Under the pieces are notes generated by a model. It worked only from the letters and a program-made list of their open reading frames with translations, searched no databases and was not told the DNA's origin. Shown one piece after another: positions 1-6,377 of a stretch of 6,640 nucleotides of DNA. The DNA is taken from positions 1-6,640 of the forward strand of contig JASEHG010000109.1 of NCBI GenBank assembly GCA_030018855.1. Reading direction: 5' to 3'. The number at the start of each line of letters is the position of its first letter. Positions within the stretch are counted from its first letter, which is position 1. Source of the DNA: Candidatus Brocadiaceae bacterium (GTDB lineage: Bacteria > Planctomycetota > Brocadiia > Brocadiales > Bathyanammoxibiaceae). A program made the translations under genes and the position numbers.

Positions 1-34
1 TGCGTATTTTACGCAGGCTGAAGCCTGCGGCTAC
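1..34 (-). repeat. REP-like palindromic repeat, truncated by the window edge
   Basis: A perfect hairpin lies at 12-29, with arms CGCAGGCT and AGCCTGCG and a 2-nt GA loop. It is followed by GCTAC at 30-34. On the minus strand the element begins with GTAG, the tetranucleotide that sits at the foot of REP hairpins recognised by REP-associated tyrosine transposases (known family feature). Read on the minus strand, positions 34 to 9 match 1809-1834 at 25 of 26 bases, so this is an inverted copy of the first half of the downstream element. The TGCG at 1-4 probably starts the second hairpin, which is cut off by the window edge. The mobile or structural role is inferred; the palindrome and its copy are seen directly. 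Confidence 0.8.
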
Positions 35-78
35 TCGTTTTGCAGAGGTCTTCCCAGAACACTGGATGACATATAGGG

Positions 79-1812
79 ATGCTCAAAACAAACCCCTTCC
101 TTAAAGAAATCGCCCACCACCTGAAGGCCCAATCCGCCTTAGGCGGACTGGAAGAAAAGGAGATATATCCCCTCATAGACCAGCCCCCTAACCCTGATAT
201 GGGGGATTATACCCTCCCCTGCTATCCCCTTAAGGAGAGGCTTCATAAGCCGCCTAACCAGATAGCCGAGGAACTGGCCCAGGCCATTGTGGGGGCAACC
301 GGCCGGTCGCCCCTACAGCTTGTAACCAGGGTAAAGGCCGAGGGGGCATACCTCAACTTCTTTGTCAAGCATGACGAGCTGTCCCGTTGGGTACTGGAAA
401 GGATACACAAGGAGGGCAATGGCTATGGACACGCCACCACTGGCAAGGGCAAGACGGTGGTCATAGATTACTCCTCCCCCAATATTGCAAAACACCTGGC
501 CGTCCACCACCTCCGCTCTGCCGTCATCGGTAATGCCCTTTACAGGTTGTACAAGGCCCTGGGCTACCACTGCGTGGGGATAAACCACCTGGGGGACTGG
601 GGCACCCAGTTCGGACAACTCATAGTGGCCTATAAAAAGTGGGGTAGCGAGGAGGAACTGAGAAAAGACCCGGTGGACGCCCTGCATGGTCTCTACGTAA
701 AGTTCCATCAGGAGGCCAAGAATGACGTCTCCCTGGAAGACCAGGCCCGACAGGCCTTTAGGGAACTGGAGGAGGGGGACACTGAGGCCAGGCAACTATG
801 GGAACACTTTAAGGAGGTGAGCCTCAAGGAATTTAACAAGGTCTATCGTGCCCTGGGGATAAAGTTTGATTACTACACGGGGGAGAGTTTCTACAACGAG
901 ATGCTCAACGATACCGTGGAGAGGCTGAAGAAGGCCGGCCTTGCCACCCTGAGCGAGGAGGCCCTGGTGGTCAACCTGGATAAATACAACATGCCCCCCT
1001 GCCTCCTCAAGAAGAAGGACGAGGCCAGCCTGTACGCCACACGGGACGTCTGTGCGGCCGAATACAGGGCCAGGGAATTTGGTTTCTCCCGTATGCTCTA
1101 CGTGGTAGGCTCTGAGCAGAGACTCCACTTCAGACAATTCTTTAAGGTACTTGAACTCATGGGCTATCCCTGGGTGAAGGACTGCGTCCACGTGGACTTT
1201 GGGCTGATAAAATTCAAGGAAGGGAAGATGTCCACCAGGGCGGGACGGGTCATACTCCTTGAGGAGGTGCTAAAGGAGGCCGTGGAGAGGGCCAGGGGGA
1301 TTATACAGGAAAAGAACCCAGACCTGTCCAGGGCCGAGGAGATAGCCAGGCAGGTGGGCATAGGGGCGGTAATCTTTGCTGACCTCTCCAGCCGCCGCAC
1401 CCGAGACGTCCTCTTTGACTGGAAGGAGGTGCTGAATTTTGACGGTGAGACAGGCCCATACCTACAATATACCCATGCAAGGCTCTGCAGTGTCATGAGG
1501 AAATACGGTGAGACGGTAGATGGCAAGGTAGATTTTAGTCTCCTGAAGGAGAAGGACGAGTACCTGCTGGTGCGAAAGCTAGAGTCCTTCCCGAGGAGTA
1601 TTGTCTCATCTGCCGAGACCTATGAGCCTGTAGTCCTCTGCAACTACCTCATAGAGCTGGCCAGCATCTTCAACCGCTACTATAACCACCACAGGATAAT
1701 CAGCAAGAACGAGGGGCTCACCAGTGCCAGGATTTTGCTTGCCGATTGTACGAGACAGGTACTCAGGAACGGACTCCACCTATTGGGCATGGAGACGCCG
1801 GAAGAAATGTAG
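79..1812 (+). CDS. argS: Arginyl-tRNA synthetase
   Basis: Class I aminoacyl-tRNA synthetase that charges tRNA-Arg with arginine using ATP, in the cytosol. At 577 residues it is the usual bacterial length. An N-terminal tRNA-binding domain (about 4-95) contains the PxMGDY region near 40-44. The Rossmann catalytic core starts at SSPNIAK (132-138) and carries the ArgRS block NHLGDWGTQFG (169-179). The KMSKS loop is KMSTRAG (383-389). The C-terminal DALR-type anticodon-binding domain begins near GPYLQYTHAR (459-468) and ends with the typical LLGMETPEEM. The HIGH region is odd: where most ArgRS read HVGHLRS, this one reads AVHHLRS (141-147). The ATG at 79 is the first start after an in-frame TGA at 67-69. 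There is no well-spaced Shine-Dalgarno; AGGG directly abuts the start codon. The TAG stop lies inside a REP-like element. It is flanked by REP units on both sides and is probably transcribed separately from the RM operon. Confidence 0.97.
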   Translation: MLKTNPFLKEIAHHLKAQSALGGLEEKEIYPLIDQPPNPDMGDYTLPCYPLKERLHKPPNQIAEELAQAIVGATGRSPLQLVTRVKAEGAYLNFFVKHDELSRWVLERIHKEGNGYGHATTGKGKTVVIDYSSPNIAKHLAVHHLRSAVIGNALYRLYKALGYHCVGINHLGDWGTQFGQLIVAYKKWGSEEELRKDPVDALHGLYVKFHQEAKNDVSLEDQARQAFRELEEGDTEARQLWEHFKEVSLKEFNKVYRALGIKFDYYTGESFYNEMLNDTVERLKKAGLATLSEEALVVNLDKYNMPPCLLKKKDEASLYATRDVCAAEYRAREFGFSRMLYVVGSEQRLHFRQFFKVLELMGYPWVKDCVHVDFGLIKFKEGKMSTRAGRVILLEEVLKEAVERARGIIQEKNPDLSRAEEIARQVGIGAVIFADLSSRRTRDVLFDWKEVLNFDGETGPYLQYTHARLCSVMRKYGETVDGKVDFSLLKEKDEYLLVRKLESFPRSIVSSAETYEPVVLCNYLIELASIFNRYYNHHRIISKNEGLTSARILLADCTRQVLRNGLHLLGMETPEEM

Positions 1813-1863
1813 CCGCAGGCTTTAGCCTGCGTAAGAACAGCGCAACCTAAAGGTTGCGGCTAC
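1809..1863 (+). repeat. Complete double REP unit (inverted pair, BIME-like)
   Basis: Two perfect 8-bp hairpins with 2-nt loops are separated by a short linker. Hairpin A has arms CGCAGGCT (1814-1821) and AGCCTGCG (1824-1831). Hairpin B has arms CGCAACCT (1841-1848) and AGGTTGCG (1851-1858). The whole unit is bounded by a 9-bp inverted repeat, GTAGCCGCA (1809-1817) and TGCGGCTAC (1855-1863), so a GTAG foot precedes each hairpin when read outward-in. This is the layout of paired inverted REPs mobilised in trans by IS200-like TnpA_REP (RAYT) proteins. No such transposase is in the window. There is no T-run, so it is not a canonical Rho-independent terminator, but it could protect the argS mRNA 3' end. 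The argS stop codon is contained in its first four bases. Confidence 0.85.
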
Positions 1864-1869
1864 TTCTTA

Positions 1870-1890
1870 GAGGCGCCGGAGGAGATGTGA
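1870..1890 (+). repeat. In-frame near-duplicate of the argS 3' terminus
   Basis: Bases 1870-1888 match the end of argS at 1792-1810 in 16 of 19 positions, and all three differences are A-to-G. Read in the argS frame (offset 78 nt, exactly 26 codons), it encodes Glu-Ala-Pro-Glu-Glu-Met followed by TGA; argS itself ends Glu-Thr-Pro-Glu-Glu-Met followed by TAG. Bases before the match (1861-1869 against 1783-1791) are unrelated. It is therefore either a relic of the original argS end displaced by the REP insertion, or an imperfect duplication made during insertion. It is not translated as part of argS now. Confidence 0.65.
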
Positions 1891-1900
1891 TTTACTCAAA

Positions 1901-1907
1901 AGGGGAG
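1901..1907 (+). promoter_or_regulatory. Ribosome binding site setting the TTG start of the HhH gene
   Basis: AGGGGAG lies 6 nt before the TTG at 1914-1916, which is ideal Shine-Dalgarno spacing. The only nearby ATG (1925) is in a different frame, so the strong RBS supports the non-ATG start. Confidence 0.7.
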
Positions 1908-1913
1908 CAATAA

Positions 1914-2207
1914 TTGACCGCTAAATGGCAACACCCAGGAGGCAAGTTAAGGGAAGAAGGAGCAAGCAGTCTCACAGAGAAAGAACTCCTGGCCATCTTA
2001 ATCTCAACAGGCATCCCTGGGAAGCCCGCAGAAAAGATAGCCGAAGAAATAATAGAAAAGTTTGGCTCACTTGAAGGGCTTGCCAATCAGCCTCTTGAGA
2101 AACTGCTTGAAATAAAGGGGCTTTCGGATGTAAAAATCATCCGTATTGCGGCGGCCTTTGAACTGGCACGCCGCCTGGCCGGAGAAAAGAAAAAACCTCC
2201 ACAATGA
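1914..2207 (+). CDS. Stand-alone RadC-type N-terminal helix-hairpin-helix protein (UPF0758 domain)
   Basis: This 97-residue protein matches only the N-terminal part of the RadC/UPF0758 family. Visible blocks are HPGGKLREEGASSLTEKELL (7-26), AILISTGIPGK (27-37), KFGSLEGL (49-56) and a helix-hairpin-helix LLEIKGLSDVKII (64-76), followed by the helix AAAFELARRL. Full RadC proteins are roughly 220 residues and continue into a JAB/MPN metalloprotease-like domain with an HxHxSxxD-type motif. That domain is entirely absent here, and the reading frame stops cleanly. HhH modules bind DNA backbone non-specifically, so a cytosolic DNA-binding role is likely; the family's precise function is unsettled. 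Translation starts at TTG (1914). The stop overlaps the next ATG as ATGA (2204-2207), so it is translationally coupled to the methylase/nuclease gene and probably works with it (inference). It could instead be a truncated radC remnant, but the intact RBS and the coupling argue for a functional gene. Confidence 0.82.
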   Translation: MTAKWQHPGGKLREEGASSLTEKELLAILISTGIPGKPAEKIAEEIIEKFGSLEGLANQPLEKLLEIKGLSDVKIIRIAAAFELARRLAGEKKKPPQ

Positions 2208-5200
2208 AAAAGCGGACGAAGCTCACTGAAAAGGCTACACGCATCCCCGATATACGCCAGTGGGAGGAGATAATCACCCGTTACCTGGCGGAGGTTGAAC
2301 CACTTAGTAACGAAACGGCCCGTTCAACACGTTTTGGCATGTTCATGCAAGAACTACTTGGCCGCGAACCAGGTTTCATAGAGTCATACACCTCAGGAAT
2401 TGAAAAATATCTCAAGGCAAAACAAAAAGACCGCCTCCTTAAGGGTGAGGCGGACAACTTGTTTGGCAACGTAATTGTTGAGTTTGAAGGAAACATCCCC
2501 AAAAAGCAATCTGAGGCCGAAGAACAGCTCCGCCGATATACTGCAATCCTCTGGTCTGGAGAACCACCTGAGGCACGCACCCCCTACCTTTGCATCGCCA
2601 CTGATGGGGTCCGTTTTACTACTTATTCTCCAATACTTCCTAAGCCGAAAGCAAAAGATGTGTCGCCAGAGGACGTTCACCTTGAAACGCTTGAAAAGGC
2701 AGATTGGACAGAGCTCAAACCTGAGGAAGTCTTTTACTGGCTAGACCGCCACTTCCTCCGCCAAGAGGTTTTGCATCCTACCACTGAGGAGATTGAGCAT
2801 GATTTCGGCCCAAAAAGTCATGCCTTCAAGACTACCACCCGCACCCTCCTGACACTCTGGCAGGAGATTAAGTCAAAGAGCGAGTTTGCGGTGATTTACG
2901 ATGGCTGGGAGAAATATCTCCGCATAGTGTACGGTAGTGAGGTGGCAGGAGACAAACTCTTTGTACGCCATACCTATCTGGCTACACTAGCCAAACTCAT
3001 GGCGTGGAGGCGGATTACTGAGAGTAAAAGCCTGCCAGACGAACCTCAAATAATCCAGATGTTAGAGGGGCAACTCTTTAAGGACCAGGGGATAGAGAAC
3101 TTCATTGAGGAGGATTTCTTCTCCTGGCTGGCCCGTGGTGAGGCTTCAAAGATGGGCGTGGGCATCTGTCGCCAGTTATTCAGCCTCTTACAAAATTACA
3201 ACCTCAGTGAACTCTCCGAAGACGTTTTAAAATCACTATACCAAGAACTGGTTGACCCACAGACACGGCACGACCTGGGCGAATTCTACACCCCCGACTG
3301 GCTGGCCCACCGAATGGTCAATAAATTACTTGACGCTAACCCGGAAGGCTCACTCCTTGACCCTGCCTGTGGCTCTGGTACATTCCTCTATCTGGCCATC
3401 AAGGAAAAGCGGGAAAGATTAGGAGATTCCCCCAGCACCCTCCGCCACGTCCTTGACTCGGTGTATGGGGTAGACGTCCACCCCCTGGCAGTAATAATTG
3501 CCAAGACTAACTATATCCTCGCCCTGGGCGAACTCCTTAAGAGGAAGAGGCAAGCGGGCACTGTAACAATCCCAATCTACCTTGCGGATACAATACGCCT
3601 GCCTGAACGTGAGGTAAGACCTACACTATGGATGCAACTACCCAGCTACCGTGTGGAGCTAGATGGGCGTGAAATACATCTGCCTGAATCTCTTCTGAAA
3701 AACCTCGTCCTCTACGACCAGGCAATAGAATTAGCGAAGGAGTTTGCCCGCCAGAATAAGGGCAAACATATTTCTTTTGGCCCGTTCAGCAACTTCCTCA
3801 TTGCACAGCGATTCCCTGCCACAGATAATGAACCCCTTGTCAAGGCCCTCTTTGCCATTGCTGAGGCATTAAAGCACTTCATTGATACCAACCGTGACAC
3901 CATCTGGGCCTTTATACTCAAGAATACCTATAAGCCCCTCTTTTTAAAGCGCAAGTTTGACTTCGTGGTGGGTAATCCCCCCTGGATTGCCTTCCGCTAC
4001 ATGGAACCTATATATCAGGATTTCCTGAAAAGACAGATTACAAAGGAATACAGACTGCTAACGGGTCGGGGAGAACTCATAACCCACCTTGAGGTAGCTA
4101 CACTCTTTCTGGTGCGTACTGCCGACCTTTACCTCAAGACTGGTGGCATGATTGGCTTCGTACTGCCAAGGAGCCTGTTCAGTGCCGACCAGCACGATGG
4201 ACTGCGCAAACGGTTCTTCAGATTCAGCGAGGAGACAGGTAAGAACCTCTCCTGGCGTGAGATTTGGGATTGCGAAGATGTGTCACCGCTTTTTAACGTC
4301 CCTGCCTGTGTAGCAATAGCAGAAAAGAGTGAGACTAAGACGATAAAATACCCAATTGCAGGGCAAGTACTCAAGGGTAGTCTTGAACGTAAGAATGCCC
4401 CACTTGCTGAAGCTGGAAAAGTACTTACAGTTGAAGATGTAAAGTTCTCATTACATGAACGTGGTAAACGTTCCTTTTGGTCAACCGAGAAAGAGACAGG
4501 CGGGAAAAAGGCCAGCTTCTACAAAGACCTCTTTGCCCAGGGGGCAACCATCGTGCCCCGTTCCTTCTGGTTCGTACAGGTTAAACCCTCACCGCTTGGG
4601 TTTGACCCCAACTCCCCACCCCTTGAGACGGCCCAACGGGCAAGGGAGGAGGCAAAGGAGGCATATAGGGACGTACATCTTGAGGGCACAGTTGAGGGAC
4701 ACTTCCTATATGCCACACTCCTTTCCACCGATTTATTACCCTTTGGACACCTTGACTACCGCCTGGTCGTCTTGCCCATTGAGCCGGAGGGAGACCACTA
4801 CAGGCTGATTAATGCGGGAGAGGCCCACCAGAGAGGCTTCCTCCACCTGGCCAGGTGGCTGGAAAGGGTGGAAGGGGAGTGGACGAGGAGGCGAAGCTCA
4901 AAGGCAGAACGGATTAACGCACTCGGCTGGCTGGATTACCGTAGGAAATTGACTGCCCAAAATCCGCAGACAAAGTACCGAGTTGTTTATAATGCATCGG
5001 GAACAAACCTCGTGGCCACCACAACAAAAAATAGAAATGTTAGGTTTGAAATTAACGGTCAATCAATTGTTACTAGAGAACCTGTTGTAGATTATGTGAC
5101 CTATTTCTGTGAAACGGAAACACTTGATGAGGCTTTATATCTTACCTCTACACTCAACGCTTCAATCGTAAACGAACGACTTAAGCCCATGCAGGCCCGT

Positions 5201-5449
5201 GGATTATGGGGGCCACGCCACATTGTTAAAAAAGTCCTTGAACTCCCCATCCCCCAATTCAACCCATCAAATTCAGTCCATACCCGCCTGGCGGGATTAG
5301 GGGAGAAGTGCAGTAGCAAGGTAGAACACTGGCTTAAGGGTGGCGGGGCAGGGGATACGAGGAACATCGGCAGGTTGCGGGGTATGGTGCGGGAGATGCT
5401 GAAAGAGGAACTTGGGGAGATTGATAGGCTGGTGAAGGAGATTCTTTAG
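2204..5449 (+). CDS. Type IIG-like (Eco57I-type) N6-adenine DNA methylase with N-terminal nuclease-like domain
   Basis: A 1081-residue probable single-chain restriction-modification enzyme that methylates adenine N6 from S-adenosylmethionine. The methylase core has gamma-class motif order: motif X-like GEFYTPDWLA (359-368), AdoMet-binding motif I LLDPACGSGTFL (384-395), a motif II region YGVDVHPLAV with Asp424, an acidic motif III candidate LADTIRLP (460-467) and catalytic motif IV NPPW (591-594). A conserved block GGMIGFVLPRSLFS (647-660) follows. The N-terminal region carries a candidate PD-(D/E)XK core: Asp84 (GEADNLFG), Glu93-Phe-Glu95, then Gln108-LRR-Tyr112, a QxxxY motif seen in RecB- and HsdR-type nucleases. 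Glu replaces the usual Lys, as in BamHI. Residues about 700-1020 are likely target recognition, ending in the characteristic VLELPIPQFN (1011-1020). There is no separate HsdS, HsdR or BREX partner nearby. No good RBS is near the start, so translation probably depends on ATGA coupling to the HhH gene. A methylase-only function is the main alternative. Confidence 0.9.
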   Translation: MKKRTKLTEKATRIPDIRQWEEIITRYLAEVEPLSNETARSTRFGMFMQELLGREPGFIESYTSGIEKYLKAKQKDRLLKGEADNLFGNVIVEFEGNIPKKQSEAEEQLRRYTAILWSGEPPEARTPYLCIATDGVRFTTYSPILPKPKAKDVSPEDVHLETLEKADWTELKPEEVFYWLDRHFLRQEVLHPTTEEIEHDFGPKSHAFKTTTRTLLTLWQEIKSKSEFAVIYDGWEKYLRIVYGSEVAGDKLFVRHTYLATLAKLMAWRRITESKSLPDEPQIIQMLEGQLFKDQGIENFIEEDFFSWLARGEASKMGVGICRQLFSLLQNYNLSELSEDVLKSLYQELVDPQTRHDLGEFYTPDWLAHRMVNKLLDANPEGSLLDPACGSGTFLYLAIKEKRERLGDSPSTLRHVLDSVYGVDVHPLAVIIAKTNYILALGELLKRKRQAGTVTIPIYLADTIRLPEREVRPTLWMQLPSYRVELDGREIHLPESLLKNLVLYDQAIELAKEFARQNKGKHISFGPFSNFLIAQRFPATDNEPLVKALFAIAEALKHFIDTNRDTIWAFILKNTYKPLFLKRKFDFVVGNPPWIAFRYMEPIYQDFLKRQITKEYRLLTGRGELITHLEVATLFLVRTADLYLKTGGMIGFVLPRSLFSADQHDGLRKRFFRFSEETGKNLSWREIWDCEDVSPLFNVPACVAIAEKSETKTIKYPIAGQVLKGSLERKNAPLAEAGKVLTVEDVKFSLHERGKRSFWSTEKETGGKKASFYKDLFAQGATIVPRSFWFVQVKPSPLGFDPNSPPLETAQRAREEAKEAYRDVHLEGTVEGHFLYATLLSTDLLPFGHLDYRLVVLPIEPEGDHYRLINAGEAHQRGFLHLARWLERVEGEWTRRRSSKAERINALGWLDYRRKLTAQNPQTKYRVVYNASGTNLVATTTKNRNVRFEINGQSIVTREPVVDYVTYFCETETLDEALYLTSTLNASIVNERLKPMQARGLWGPRHIVKKVLELPIPQFNPSNSVHTRLAGLGEKCSSKVEHWLKGGGAGDTRNIGRLRGMVREMLKEELGEIDRLVKEIL

Positions 5450-5460
5450 GCGTCCTATTT

Positions 5461-5476
5461 AATTGCATTTTCAATT
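5461..5476. promoter_or_regulatory. Small inverted repeat upstream of the TA operon, possible operator
   Basis: AATTG (5461-5465) and CAATT (5472-5476) form an inverted repeat with a 6-nt spacer, in the 67-nt gap between the RM gene and the antitoxin gene. It overlaps a weak promoter candidate: TTGCAT at 5463-5468, a 17-nt spacer, then TAAAAG at 5486-5491. The location fits an autoregulatory operator of a TA operon, but the arms are short and AT-rich and the promoter match is poor (3 of 6 and 4 of 6 consensus bases). Confidence 0.25.
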
Positions 5477-5505
5477 GTTCAATGGTAAAAGGGGGGTTGA
5501 AAAGC

Positions 5506-5510
5506 AGGGG
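5506..5510 (+). promoter_or_regulatory. Ribosome binding site of the VapB-like antitoxin gene
   Basis: AGGGG sits 6 nt before the ATG at 5517, good Shine-Dalgarno spacing. It supports this start and a translational entry point independent of the upstream RM gene. Confidence 0.6.
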
Positions 5511-5516
5511 TTCTAA

Positions 5517-5744
5517 ATGAAAAGAGTTACTATAGAAAAGATTGAGAAAGAGATTACGAATCTCCTACCACAAGAGCAGTTAAAGTTGGTGGAAAGACTT
5601 GCCCACCGATTGAGATTGCAAAAGAAAGGCATTGTTCGGGAGAAAAAGTTGGCCTGGGGCAGACTTTACGGGCTTGGAAAGGGTTTGTGGAGGGGAGAGG
5701 ATGCCCAGGAGTATGTCAATCGGTTAAGGGCAGATAGGGCATGA
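5517..5744 (+). CDS. VapB-like small antitoxin protein
   Basis: This 75-residue charged protein has two recognisable parts. Residues 1-35 form a probable amphipathic helical segment with the pattern VTIEKIEKEI...LPQEQLKLVERLAHRLR. The tail LYGLGKGLWRGEDAQEYVNR (50-69) resembles the toxin-binding C-terminus of VapB-type antitoxins that normally precede PIN-domain VapC toxins. No PIN gene follows. Its stop overlaps the MNT start as ATGA (5741-5744), so it leads the MNT/HEPN operon and is translationally coupled to it. It may regulate the operon, act as an additional antitoxin, or be an orphan left after a PIN gene was lost or exchanged. No AbrB, MetJ/Arc or other DNA-binding fold can be named confidently from the sequence. 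The antitoxin assignment rests on recalled family resemblance and on context. Confidence 0.65.
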   Translation: MKRVTIEKIEKEITNLLPQEQLKLVERLAHRLRLQKKGIVREKKLAWGRLYGLGKGLWRGEDAQEYVNRLRADRA

Positions 5745-6031
5745 AGACTTTCAATGAAATAAAAGACATCCTGTCCCGTCATAAGGGGGAGTTGAGTCGG
5801 AGATTTAAGGTGAAAGAGATAGGGGTCTTTGGTTCTTATGTCAGGGGGGAACAAAAAAGGGGGAGCGATGTAGACATTTTGGTAGAGTTTGAAGAACCTG
5901 TCGGATTTGAGTTTATTGAACTGGCGGATTTTCTGGAAAGTATCTTGGGTATGAAGATTGACCTGGTATCAAAAGGGGCAATTAAGCCCAATAGGTGGCG
6001 GTATGTAGAGAAGGACTTAGTTTATGTCTAA
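5741..6031 (+). CDS. mntA: Minimal nucleotidyltransferase, MntA-type antitoxin
   Basis: A 96-residue DNA polymerase beta-superfamily nucleotidyltransferase. The defining GSx10DxD motif is intact: Gly31-Ser32 in VFGSYVRGEQ, then Asp43 and Asp45 in GSDVDILVEF. The third metal-binding acid is Asp74 in MKIDLV. The C-terminus WRYVEKDLVYV is the usual ending for this family. In characterised MntA-HepT pairs this enzyme transfers AMP from ATP onto a tyrosine next to the HepT active site and so neutralises the toxin. All residues needed for that are present, so an active enzyme is expected. It overlaps the preceding antitoxin gene by 4 nt and the following HEPN gene by 8 nt, the expected order for coordinated antitoxin-before-toxin synthesis. 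AAGGG at 5726-5730 is a possible RBS, somewhat distant. Confidence 0.92.
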   Translation: MKTFNEIKDILSRHKGELSRRFKVKEIGVFGSYVRGEQKRGSDVDILVEFEEPVGFEFIELADFLESILGMKIDLVSKGAIKPNRWRYVEKDLVYV

Positions 6032-6368
6032 AAGAGAATGGAAACTATTTGTAGAAGATATCCTGGAATGTATTGGGAAGATTGAGAAATATACTGAGGA
6101 CATAAGCTTTGACGAATTTGGAAAAGATAGTAAGACGGTTGATGCGGTGGTGAGGAACCTGGAGGTAATTGGTGAGGCTTCCGGGAATATACCCGATGAA
6201 GTAAAGAAAAGGTATCAGAAGGTCTATTGGAAAGGTATGATTGGACTCAGGAACAGGATAATTCATGAGTATTTTGGAGTAGACCTGGAGATTGTTTGGC
6301 GCATTGTAAAGCAAGAAATTCCGGTGTTAAAAGAAAAAATAAGGTGGATGTTGGAAGAGAGAGGGTGA
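6024..6368 (+). CDS. hepT: HEPN-domain RNase toxin, HepT-type (DUF86)
   Basis: A 114-residue, mostly helical HEPN protein. The catalytic Rx4-6H motif is RNRIIHEY: Arg76, four residues, His81, then Tyr83. In studied HepT proteins Arg and His form the metal-independent RNase site across a dimer, and the Tyr of the RX4HXY motif is AMPylated by MntA. All three positions are conserved here. The upstream helix with AVVRNLEVIGEASGNIPDEV (41-60) is typical of DUF86. The ATG at 6024 has a strong RBS, GAGAAGGA at 6008-6015, 8 nt upstream, and the gene overlaps mntA by 8 nt. The codons are AT-rich compared with argS, consistent with acquisition by transfer. It is the last gene of the operon and converges on pntB. 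Confidence 0.92.
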   Translation: MSKREWKLFVEDILECIGKIEKYTEDISFDEFGKDSKTVDAVVRNLEVIGEASGNIPDEVKKRYQKVYWKGMIGLRNRIIHEYFGVDLEIVWRIVKQEIPVLKEKIRWMLEERG

Positions 6369-6377
6369 GTATAGGAG

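Noticed and set aside
313..1526. Long open frames on the minus strand inside argS (up to 160 aa)
   Set aside because: They lie wholly antisense to a clear, full-length argS, show no recognisable domain, and are explained by GC-rich codon bias.
1813..1831. Rho-independent terminator for argS
   Set aside because: The hairpin has no following T-run and is part of a repeat present also upstream of argS in inverted form, so REP is the better explanation.
1..1863. CRISPR array or composite transposon ends
   Set aside because: There are only two repeat sites, palindromic and inverted, about 1.8 kb apart, with no spacers, no transposase gene and no clear target-site duplication around argS as a unit.
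4455..4808. Plus-strand open frame of 117 aa inside the methylase gene
   Set aside because: It is an alternative frame of a continuous coding region, with a low-complexity Arg/Pro-rich translation and no convincing RBS.
2204..5449. Assignment of the large methylase to BREX PglX or DISARM
   Set aside because: No PglZ, BrxC, BrxL or DISARM helicase/DUF1998 genes are adjacent, and the nuclease-like N-terminus plus the single-chain layout fit a type IIG-like enzyme better.
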